A model generated the notes under the pieces. That model was not told the origin of the DNA and made no database searches. It saw nothing but the letters and a program-made list of their open reading frames with translations. A stretch of 6,105 nucleotides of DNA from Rikenellaceae bacterium (GTDB lineage: Bacteria > Bacteroidota > Bacteroidia > Bacteroidales > Rikenellaceae). This document shows positions 1 to 5,687 of the stretch, piece by piece. The stretch is from NCBI GenBank assembly GCA_031286025.1, contig JAITVB010000030.1, positions 1 to 6,105 on the forward strand, read 5' to 3'. Within the stretch, counting starts at the first letter, position 1, and every line of letters starts with the position of its first letter. The translations under genes were made by a program, and so were the position numbers.

Positions 1-1450
1 GGGCGGTGTTCTGTCCTTTCGGGTCCCAGCCGTCCGTCCCTTTCAACAGATTGTAGACGTTGTACTCGTTGCCGACTTTAAAGGCGTTTAAAGCGGCCCC
101 GGCATAAGTAACGGAAACCTGCGGTTGGGCGGAGCTGATCACGAGCGGTCTTCTGTTCTCGCCGATGGTGTTGTTCGACACGGCCTGGCGGGCATCCTCG
201 CGCACCACGTTTTCCCACTCGACCGTTTCGATCCGGCCGAGGAATTCGTTGTCGATGAGGGCGAAAATCGAACTGGCGTCGGCGCCGTTTCCCCGGGATA
301 TCTTGGTGAAGTGAAGGCTCGCATAGGTCATCTGCGGCATCCCGATAAGTTTGCAGCCCAACAGAGCGTTGATGCCGCCGGCACTGGCTCCGCCGGCCGA
401 CGGGTGGTTGTCGTATAGATAGAACGTACACTTTTCATACACATTGATGTTGCCGCCGAAAATCGCGTCGTCGGTACATTGGAGGGTACACTCTTTGAAA
501 TACGCGCGGGCGGGCGAAAAACCGGCCATCATGTTCAAAAAGCCTATAAACCGGACGTTTTCAAAATACATCTTGTCGATCCCGGCTTCGGCAGGGCGTA
601 AAACCTCGGCGTGATTCGTGGATTTTATGCGCTTGGATATATTCTGCGACGGGTCGCGCGGATAGACCAGATCCTCCTGTGCGTAGTTGGCGATGGTGAT
701 GTTCTCGCCGTGAAAGCCGGTGGAGAGGGCGAGCGCATACCAACTGCCGCTTGCGCCCAGACCCTTTGCCCCTCCTTCGCCACGATTGCCGCAGATGTGC
801 GCGTCTTTAGCGTCTGCGGTCAGTCCGATGAAAGAGAGGTTTGCGCCCAGAATGCTCAGCCCGATATTCGGGCCCGGAATTACAAAGCCGCTGTTGTCAA
901 AAGGAAAGCCTTGCCTGTACGTTAAATCCGTCCAGTACACGCCGGGAGCCACATACACCGTCGTACCCGCAGGCAACGTCAACGTGCGTTGGTCGGCAGA
1001 CAATTCGCCCAAGGTCTGCAACGTAGCCGCGACATACGGATTTTTAAGCTCCTCGGCCGATGCGTAGGCGTTCAGCAGGCGATGCGTTTCGTCTACTTGA
1101 ACCCACTTGGCATATAGCGTCATGGTTTCAGACACCGTGTCGTTCAAAAAGTCCCACATGTCGAGGTCGGCGGTTTGATCGGTATACCAACCTACAAATA
1201 CCCAACCGGCTTTTGTCGGACGGGCCGGAACCTTAACCTTATCACCGGCGCTGACGGACTGCGAAGCGACCTTGCCGCCGCCGCCGGTGTCAAATTTTAC
1301 CACCGGCGATTGGGCGGCCGGCGCAACATTCGTAACGGTGCCGCCATGCACCATGTCCTTCCTTACACCGGCATACATGTAATCTTGTCCGCATACGCCG
1401 CCTGCAATGAGCAGGACACTGGTTACAATAAAAAGAATTCTCGTCTTCAT
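1..1450 (-). CDS. Secreted beta-helix protein, pectinesterase-like, with Listeria-Bacteroides repeat (3' end missing)
   Basis: The reading frame is open from the ATG at 1450 to the left edge: 483 residues, C-terminus outside the window. Residues 1-21 form a signal peptide (MKTR, hydrophobic core, cleavage probably at VCG|Q). Residues about 50-117 match a Listeria-Bacteroides (InlB-type) repeat: VVKFDTGGGG at the start, GWYTD in the middle, WDF, and LYAKW at the end. From about 150 the protein reads as a right-handed beta-helix: VYVAPGVYWTD recalls the strand-turn region of pectin methylesterases, and ARAYFKECTLQCTDDAIFGG (315-333) aligns with the CE8 block around the second catalytic Asp (here D328). 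The upstream QDTL-type block with the first catalytic Asp is instead FLNMM (304-308), so normal esterase activity is doubtful; LGR at 404-406 may match the CE8 LGRPW arginine. An in-frame ATG at 1456 is an alternative start adding two residues. A role in pectin breakdown is inferred from the fold and from the pectate lyase and pectinesterase nearby. It could also be a carbohydrate-binding or lyase-type beta-helix. Confidence 0.8.
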   Translation of the reverse strand, partial: MKTRILFIVTSVLLIAGGVCGQDYMYAGVRKDMVHGGTVTNVAPAAQSPVVKFDTGGGGKVASQSVSAGDKVKVPARPTKAGWVFVGWYTDQTADLDMWDFLNDTVSETMTLYAKWVQVDETHRLLNAYASAEELKNPYVAATLQTLGELSADQRTLTLPAGTTVYVAPGVYWTDLTYRQGFPFDNSGFVIPGPNIGLSILGANLSFIGLTADAKDAHICGNRGEGGAKGLGASGSWYALALSTGFHGENITIANYAQEDLVYPRDPSQNISKRIKSTNHAEVLRPAEAGIDKMYFENVRFIGFLNMMAGFSPARAYFKECTLQCTDDAIFGGNINVYEKCTFYLYDNHPSAGGASAGGINALLGCKLIGMPQMTYASLHFTKISRGNGADASSIFALIDNEFLGRIETVEWENVVREDARQAVSNNTIGENRRPLVISSAQPQVSVTYAGAALNAFKVGNEYNVYNLLKGTDGWDPKGQNTA

Positions 1451-1591
1451 GATCATCAAAAGAATGGTTTTTGGGTTATGTTTTCTGTGGATCGGTTGTT
1501 TGGAGGTCTGAGAGACAAATGGGCAATGATTTGGGAACAAACGGGTTTTCGCCGTTTGTCGTGCTTTCCCATTGACTCGAATAACTCGGAA

Positions 1592-1599
1592 TAAAGGTA
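1592..1599 (-). promoter_or_regulatory. Candidate -7 box for the beta-helix gene
   Basis: On the minus strand this reads TACCTTTA, seven of eight positions of the Bacteroidetes -7 consensus TAnnTTTG. A TTGTTTC stretch about 20 bases upstream is only a loose match to the -33 TTTG box. The implied leader would be about 130 nt, which is long, so the assignment is tentative. Confidence 0.3.
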
Positions 1600-1749
1600 G
1601 TAATTCTTTTTGAGAAACAAGAGGACCCGGGCAATCGGGCTATCTTGAAAGGTCGTGCGCCCGGATGAATTTCCCAACCTCTTCGACAGGCTTTTGGCGG
1701 GTCAAGGATACGACGAACACACGCTTTTGATCTTTAATTGCCGGTGCCG

Positions 1750-1765
1750 ACCGTAAAAATACGGT
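1750..1765. repeat. Small inverted repeat upstream of alkyltransferase operon
   Basis: ACCGTA and TACGGT form perfect 6-bp arms around AAAA. The dyad lies about 30 bp upstream of the -33 box of the alkyltransferase operon, a position compatible with an activator or repressor site, possibly for the AraC-type protein encoded at the end of the operon. There is no direct evidence for that and the repeat is short enough to be chance. Confidence 0.3.
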
Positions 1766-1796
1766 TAATCTTCGGAATACCGCAAGTTTCGGGTGC

Positions 1797-1824
1797 TTTG
1801 TTCGTCCGGATCGTATTACCTTTG
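1797..1824 (+). promoter_or_regulatory. Promoter of alkyltransferase operon
   Basis: TACCTTTG at 1817-1824 is a perfect match to the Bacteroidetes -7 element TAnnTTTG. TTTG at 1797-1800 is a -33 candidate, with a slightly short 16-nt spacer. Transcription would begin near 1831, giving a leader of about 14 nt to the ATG at 1845 and supporting that start. Confidence 0.7.
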
Positions 1825-1844
1825 TGTGGTAAGCGGAATAAAAC

Positions 1845-2501
1845 ATGGTCGACAACCAGTCCTGTAAAGATGTCCCGGGTGCAATTCCCGACGCTGCCCA
1901 AGCCGATGCCGGCCCGAGCGGGAAAGCCATTCTCGGCCGCATGATCGACGAGTTGCCGGACGTTCCCTGGGCCGATATCGAAATCCTCGACTGGCAGCCG
2001 GCCGACGACCGGCTGCCAGTCGAATATACGTTCGCCGACACCTCTTTCGGCCGGGTGTTGGCCGCCAACACGCCGTTTGGAGTGTGTTATCTCGGCTTGG
2101 CGGAAGGTAACCCGGAAGCGGTGCTGCGGGATTTTCAAAAACGGTTCGGCTACGCCACGCAGGTCGAAGCCCGAACATTCCGGCAAAAACAGGCGCTTGA
2201 TTTTCTGGACGGAAAAAGGGACGAACATATCGTGTTCCACCTGCGGGGTACTCCCTATCAGACCGGGATCTGGCGCCGGCTGATCCGCATTCCTTCGGGC
2301 AGGGTGGTTTCCTACGCGACCTTGGGTGGCGGCGTAAGGCAGGCCCGGGCAGCCGGAACAGCCAACGGCCGAAACCCTATTTTCCGGATCGTCCCCTGTC
2401 ACCGGGCGGTCAAAAACACTGGCGGCTTCGACCGCTACTTCTGGGGCGAAGCGGTGAAGCGACGCCTGTTGGCCGGGGAATTTATCCCCAACAAAGATTG
2501 A
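1845..2501 (+). CDS. Methylated-DNA--protein-cysteine S-methyltransferase, copy 1
   Basis: A 218-residue suicide DNA repair protein that moves the alkyl group from O6-alkylguanine (and O4-alkylthymine) to its own cysteine. The C-terminal AGT domain starts near 131 with FHLRGTPYQTGIW, runs through IPSGRVVSYATL (149-160), and has the active site VPCHR with Cys185. Arg168 lies 17 residues before this cysteine, as does the arginine finger of human MGMT (R128 to C145), and Asn177-Pro178 matches the conserved NP. The N-terminal AGT subdomain (about 60-102, YTFADTSFGRVLAANTPFG) is shared with the next two genes. The first 27 residues have no counterpart in copy 2, whose similarity begins at LGRMIDEL; an internal Met33 is possible, but the promoter just upstream favours 1845. 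Small differences from the family are PCHRA instead of PCHRV and Arg in place of the Gly/Asn of the late GY/NY motif (DRYFWG). No signal peptide is seen, so it is cytoplasmic. First gene of a probable three-gene operon. Confidence 0.92.
   Translation: MVDNQSCKDVPGAIPDAAQADAGPSGKAILGRMIDELPDVPWADIEILDWQPADDRLPVEYTFADTSFGRVLAANTPFGVCYLGLAEGNPEAVLRDFQKRFGYATQVEARTFRQKQALDFLDGKRDEHIVFHLRGTPYQTGIWRRLIRIPSGRVVSYATLGGGVRQARAAGTANGRNPIFRIVPCHRAVKNTGGFDRYFWGEAVKRRLLAGEFIPNKD
1987..2023. repeat. Perfect 15-bp inverted repeat inside alkyltransferase copy 1
   Basis: The arms at 1987-2001 and 2009-2023 are perfect reverse complements (core ACTGGCAGCCGG / CCGGCTGCCAGT) separated by a 7-nt loop. The stem is GC-rich and lies within codons for residues 48-60 (DWQPADDRLPVEY). 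In RNA it would fold into a strong hairpin about 145 nt into the gene. There is no U-tract after it, so it is not a standard terminator. Confidence 0.85.
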
Positions 2502-2560
2502 GGGAAAACGGATGACAATATTCCGCAAAGTTACGACCTTCGATTTAAAATATTCAGGAT

Positions 2561-3208
2561 ATGAACACGATATTCGGCCGAATAAACGAACTGTTGAACG
2601 ATCCCTTTTTCGAGGCGCGTTGCCTCGGCCGAGAGGCGATCAGGCAGCGCACGTCGCCCGTGAACGACTACGGCGAAGCGCCGCCCAACCTCCGGTTTGT
2701 GGAGTGGACGGCGGAAGATGGCCGCCAGACGATACGGTATGCTTTCCGGGATACCGACATCGGCCGGCTGCTGTTGGCCGGCACGTCCAAGGGATTGTGC
2801 TTTTCCGGATTTGCGTGTCGGGGCGATGCGGAGATCAAGGCGGATTTCGCACGCCGGTTTTCCGGACAACCCCAAGAAGAAGGTACGGACGAATTTCAAC
2901 TACCGGCTGTCGAATATTGCAATGGTAATCGTGGATTGGCGCTTCCGCTCCACTTGAAGGGCACCCCGTTTCAGGTCGCCGTCTGGCGGCAGTTGGCACG
3001 CATTCCCCACGGGCGACTTTCGACCTATGGTTCGCTCGCCCCCAATATCGGAGGGGCACAAGCCGTCGGGAGGGCGGTGGGGGCCAATCCGGTGAGTTAC
3101 ATCGTCCCGTGCCACCGTATTGTGAGATGCGACGGCAGCTTCGACGGCTACCACTGGGGCACGGAGGTCAAAAAACAACTTTTGGCCTATGAATTTCAGG
3201 GCGATTGA
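2561..3208 (+). CDS. Methylated-DNA--protein-cysteine S-methyltransferase paralog, copy 2
   Basis: A 215-residue AGT-family protein starting 59 bp after copy 1. The AGT core begins with LHLKGTPFQVAVWRQLARIP (130-149) and carries IVPCHRIV with Cys184, NP at 176-177, and DGYHWG at 195-200, all normal for the family. Position 167, exactly 17 residues before the cysteine, is Gln (codon CAA, in AQAVG) where copies 1 and 3 and most AGTs have the base-flipping arginine. The loop between the conserved Tyr156 and this position is 11 residues, as in copy 1, against 13 in copy 3 and 14 in human MGMT; with the matching N-terminus (IFGRINELL versus ILGRMIDEL), this makes copies 1 and 2 sisters. The cysteine chemistry should be intact, but DNA handling may be altered. 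ATG at 2561 follows AGGAT, a weak ribosome-binding sequence placed rather close. I see no obvious promoter in the 59-bp gap, so it is probably co-transcribed with copy 1. Confidence 0.9.
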   Translation: MNTIFGRINELLNDPFFEARCLGREAIRQRTSPVNDYGEAPPNLRFVEWTAEDGRQTIRYAFRDTDIGRLLLAGTSKGLCFSGFACRGDAEIKADFARRFSGQPQEEGTDEFQLPAVEYCNGNRGLALPLHLKGTPFQVAVWRQLARIPHGRLSTYGSLAPNIGGAQAVGRAVGANPVSYIVPCHRIVRCDGSFDGYHWGTEVKKQLLAYEFQGD

Positions 3209-3217
3209 CACCAAACC

Positions 3218-4060
3218 ATGAAAACACAGCAAGAGACAGACAGCGAACGGATTGCGGCCGCGATCGAGTTTCTGGTGAAAAATTATCGATATCAGCCGGC
3301 GTTGGGCGAGGTGGCCAACCATGTCCATCTGAGTCCGTGCCATTTCCAACGGATGTTCCATGAGTGGGTCGGCGTCACACCCAAGCAATTTGCCCGTTAC
3401 CTGAGTGTGGAACACGCGAAGAAGATCCTCAGGGAGACCCGCGCTACGCTGTTCGACACGGTCTGCGAAGTCGGGCTGTCGACCAGTAGCCGTCTGCACG
3501 ACCTCTTTATCCGGATCGAGGGCATGACTCCCGGCGAATACAAGCACGGCGGGGAGTCGTTGACCATCAATCACTCGTTTGCCCACACCCCTTTCGGGAC
3601 GGTTGCCATCGCATCGACAGAGAAAGGGATTTGTCACATGACCTTTGCCGACGAGGGAGAGGCCGCGGCGTTGGAACGGTTGAAAAGCCATTTCCCGCAT
3701 GCGCGATACCGGCCCCTCCTCGACCGGCACCAACAAACCGCCTTGTCGATATTCGCCAAGGACTGGAGCAGGCCCGACGAGATCCGGCTACACTTGCGGG
3801 GTTCCGATTTCCAGTTGAACGTCTGGAAAACCCTGCTTCAGGTTCCGGTCGGCGGACTGACAACTTATGCCGACCTGGCGCTTAAATCGGGCCACGAGGG
3901 TGCGCAGCGGGCTGTAGGAACGGTGTTGGGCAACAATCCCGTTGTACTGCTGATCCCCTGTCACCGGGTAATCCGTGCGACCGGTGTCATCGGCAACTAT
4001 CGCTATGGCGAAGAGCGCAAAAACGCTATCATCGGTTGGGAAGCCGCCCAACGGGGATAG
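3218..4060 (+). CDS. AraC-type regulator fused to methylated-DNA--cysteine methyltransferase (Ada-like, lacking phosphotriester domain)
   Basis: A 280-residue two-domain protein starting 9 bp after copy 2. Residues about 11-109 are an AraC-family DNA-binding domain with two helix-turn-helices: ALGEVANHVHLSPCHFQRMF for the first and the segment ending in GMTPGEYK for the second. Residues about 116-276 are an AGT domain with the shared N-terminal subdomain (FAHTPFGTVAIASTEKG), the core LRGSDFQLNVWKTLLQVP, arginine finger Arg231, NNP at 239-241, and active site LIPCHRVI with Cys248. In E. coli Ada this pair is preceded by a zinc domain whose Cys38 accepts methyl groups from phosphotriesters and switches the protein into an activator; that domain is absent here. 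The AraC-AGT form is a known family type, annotated as a bifunctional HTH protein and methyltransferase. It likely repairs O6-alkylguanine and may regulate the operon, but what signal it senses cannot be read from the sequence. Last gene of the operon. Confidence 0.9.
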   Translation: MKTQQETDSERIAAAIEFLVKNYRYQPALGEVANHVHLSPCHFQRMFHEWVGVTPKQFARYLSVEHAKKILRETRATLFDTVCEVGLSTSSRLHDLFIRIEGMTPGEYKHGGESLTINHSFAHTPFGTVAIASTEKGICHMTFADEGEAAALERLKSHFPHARYRPLLDRHQQTALSIFAKDWSRPDEIRLHLRGSDFQLNVWKTLLQVPVGGLTTYADLALKSGHEGAQRAVGTVLGNNPVVLLIPCHRVIRATGVIGNYRYGEERKNAIIGWEAAQRG

Positions 4061-4140
4061 GGCGAGGAGCGAGCGACGGCAAACCGACGGATGTACGCTA
4101 CAGGCCATGGTCAAAAAACCATAAAGAAGGTTACAATAGC

Positions 4141-4175
4141 AGAAAAAGGCCGCCGATAATCGACGACCTTTTTCT
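4141..4175 (-). terminator. Hairpin terminator between convergent genes
   Basis: Two 16-nt arms (4141-4156 and 4160-4175) flank a 3-nt loop, with an A-rich run on one side and a T-rich run on the other. Read from the minus strand, the stem closes completely, with two G-U wobbles; read from the plus strand those two pairs become C-A mismatches. This favours termination of the pectate lyase transcript, whose stop codon is 16 nt away, and it may also work for the alkyltransferase operon, whose stop lies 80 nt upstream. Confidence 0.8.
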
Positions 4176-4191
4176 CCTCGAAAACCTCAAA

Positions 4192-5541
4192 TCAATATTT
4201 ATCGCTGACCAGGCCGTTGAGGTAGCCTTCGAGGTTGGTGTAACCCGAAGTACCCTCTTTCTTGCCGTCGGCCGGATCGTTGGCGTTCAAACCATGAGCT
4301 TTTTCCCAGGCATCCGGAATACCGTCACCGTCAGTGTCGACCGGAGCCGGAGTACTTTTATATTCGGGATAACCGCCCACATCTTTCACCCAGTTAACGA
4401 TACCGTTGCCATAGGTCGTCTTACCGCTGCGGGTTTCTTCGACCACACGTTTTTCATGGATATCACGGCGATCGGGATAAGCGCCCACATGGTCAAGCAC
4501 ATCGGCATAGGCATCCGGTGCCGACTGGGTCTTTACGGGCAATGTCGGGAAAGGTTTCGGCGCGCGGTTCTTTTCGAGCGTCACGCCCGAGTCGAGGTCT
4601 ACGCCGCCGTTCCAGTTGTCGGCCGAGATGGCGGGATAGCCGTCGACGTAGTTGCCGTCAATATACCAAATGCCGTAGAAGCCGTATTTTTCAGCGTTGT
4701 CGATCAGCGCCACGCGGCGTTTCACCTGGGGCGAAGTGGCCGGGCCGGACTTGTAGTAGTTGTTGATCATGTTGATCGTCATCGGTTTGCCGTCGCAGGT
4801 GCGGGCGCCGTAGTTGAAGATCACGTTGTTGCGGAAATCGAGGTTGATCGTGTGGAAGTCGCCGTTGCCGCCGATGCTCGGATTACGGCCTTTGCCGCTC
4901 ACGAACAGGTTGTGGTGGTAGGTGCTGTTCTCCCCACCGAGCGAGGCCGAGAAGCCGTGTTCGCCCTTGGAATGCATCGCTTCGTTCAACGGTTCATGGA
5001 TCAGGGTCCACTGTACGGTCACGTTGCGGTTGCCTTTCCAGGAGTTGAGAGCTTCGTCGCCCGTCCAACCGATGGTGCAGTGGTCGATGATCACGTTCTG
5101 CGAATTCGACACTTCGATCCCGTCGATATTCGACCCTTCGAGGCCCGAGTCGGTACCCGGACGCACGCGCAGGTAGCGGATGATCACATCGTGGGCGCCT
5201 TTGACATCCAACGGATAGTTTTTCAGGCAGATCCCATCGCCCGGGGCGGTCTGCCCGGCGATCGTGATGTAGGGATTGGTCAGCACTAAGAAGTTTTTCA
5301 GTTCGATCGTTCCCGACACTTTGAAAATGACCGTGCGGCGTCCTTCGGCTTCGACGGCGGCACGCAGGCTGCCCGGACCGCTGTCGTTGAGGTTGGTCAC
5401 GGCAATCACTTCGCCGCCGCGGCCGCCGGGTGTGTAGGCGCCGTAGCCTTCAGCAGTCGGGAACGACGGCAGGCGTTGGGCCGATGCCGGCAAAATCCCC
5501 AACAGGAAGATCACCGGGAGTAACAGACTCGATCGTTTCAT
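4192..5541 (-). CDS. Secreted pectate lyase, polysaccharide lyase family 1
   Basis: A 449-residue protein that should cleave de-esterified polygalacturonate by calcium-dependent beta-elimination outside the cytoplasm. Residues 1-21 are a signal peptide with an ASA|Q cleavage site. The beta-helix domain starts with EGYGAYTPGGRGGEVIAVTN (31-50) and GSLRAAVEAEG, the usual N-terminal block of Bacteroidetes family 1 lyases. IIDHCTIGWTGDEALN (151-166) supplies acidic residues of the calcium site, and HHNLFVSGKGRNP (209-221) holds the likely catalytic arginine, R219. The tail DTDGDGIPDAWE (402-413) is an EF-hand or thrombospondin-3-like calcium loop often seen at the end of such enzymes. The frame also has an ATG at 5604, but this lies upstream of the -7 box at 5578-5585, so the start at 5541, which gives a clean signal peptide, is preferred. 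The pectinesterase on its other side is the natural partner enzyme. Confidence 0.93.
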   Translation of the reverse strand: MKRSSLLLPVIFLLGILPASAQRLPSFPTAEGYGAYTPGGRGGEVIAVTNLNDSGPGSLRAAVEAEGRRTVIFKVSGTIELKNFLVLTNPYITIAGQTAPGDGICLKNYPLDVKGAHDVIIRYLRVRPGTDSGLEGSNIDGIEVSNSQNVIIDHCTIGWTGDEALNSWKGNRNVTVQWTLIHEPLNEAMHSKGEHGFSASLGGENSTYHHNLFVSGKGRNPSIGGNGDFHTINLDFRNNVIFNYGARTCDGKPMTINMINNYYKSGPATSPQVKRRVALIDNAEKYGFYGIWYIDGNYVDGYPAISADNWNGGVDLDSGVTLEKNRAPKPFPTLPVKTQSAPDAYADVLDHVGAYPDRRDIHEKRVVEETRSGKTTYGNGIVNWVKDVGGYPEYKSTPAPVDTDGDGIPDAWEKAHGLNANDPADGKKEGTSGYTNLEGYLNGLVSDKY

Positions 5542-5577
5542 CTTTTTATGGTTTTTTGAGTTTGTTTGCGTGAAGAA

Positions 5578-5585
5578 CAAAAATA
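5578..5585 (-). promoter_or_regulatory. -7 box of pectate lyase promoter
   Basis: On the minus strand this reads TATTTTTG, a perfect TAnnTTTG element. No clear -33 TTTG is seen at the expected distance. Transcription would begin near 5571, giving a leader of about 30 nt to the ATG at 5541 and ruling out the upstream ATG at 5604 as the start. Confidence 0.6.
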
Positions 5586-5632
5586 GGAAAAAAATCGACA
5601 GCACATAACACCTCTCACCACAATAGCGTTTT

Positions 5633-5664
5633 TTTGCTTTCCATCCGGCGTTTTTATATCTTTG
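5633..5664 (+). promoter_or_regulatory. Promoter of pectinesterase gene
   Basis: TTTG at 5633-5636 and TATCTTTG at 5657-5664 are separated by 20 nt, matching the Bacteroidetes -33/-7 pattern in both sequence and spacing. Transcription should start near 5671, about 17 nt before the ATG. It lies back to back with the pectate lyase promoter in a 146-bp divergent region, so one regulator bound between them could control both genes. Confidence 0.75.
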
Positions 5665-5687
5665 TGGAAATTGATCTACACCGAATT

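Larger units (their letters stand above)
1457..1844. other. Intergenic region between divergent genes
   Basis: About 390 bp separates the left-facing beta-helix gene from the right-facing alkyltransferase operon. It holds a probable promoter for each direction and a small 6-bp hairpin. I see no tRNA or other RNA structure and no convincing small gene; the central part (about 1620-1740) shows nothing recognisable. A 73-codon minus-strand frame (1677-1456) ends in a TGATG overlap with the alternative start of the beta-helix gene, but its protein has no recognisable features. Confidence 0.6.

Noticed and set aside
1456..1677. 73-codon minus-strand frame whose stop overlaps the alternative start of the beta-helix gene as TGATG
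   Set aside because: The overlap looks like translational coupling, but the protein has no recognisable motif, and the candidate promoter at 1592-1599 lies inside it. Conservation in relatives would be needed to revive it.
1736..1749. Possible Ada box (AATT, six bases, GCCG) upstream of the operon
   Set aside because: It has two mismatches in the four-base second half, and the encoded regulator lacks the Ada phosphotriester domain, so the E. coli consensus is not expected to apply.
1734..2528. 264-codon minus-strand frame antisense to alkyltransferase copy 1
   Set aside because: It overlaps a gene with full AGT motifs and shows no recognisable domain of its own.
2900..3736. 278-codon minus-strand frame antisense to copies 2 and 3
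   Set aside because: It spans the junction of two well-supported genes on the other strand and has no family features.
4107..4122. Weak hairpin ATGGT/ACCAT after the alkyltransferase operon
   Set aside because: Only 5 bp of AT-containing stem and no T-tract; the larger hairpin at 4141-4175 is the better terminator.
4036..5289. 417-codon open frame on the plus strand antisense to the pectate lyase
   Set aside because: The opposite strand encodes a clear pectate lyase with a signal peptide and family motifs. The antisense protein is rich in Val, His and Arg without recognisable domains, as expected for a mirror frame in GC-rich DNA.
5542..5604. Upstream start at 5604 adding 21 residues to the pectate lyase
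   Set aside because: The -7 box lies downstream of this ATG, and the start at 5541 gives a normal signal peptide.
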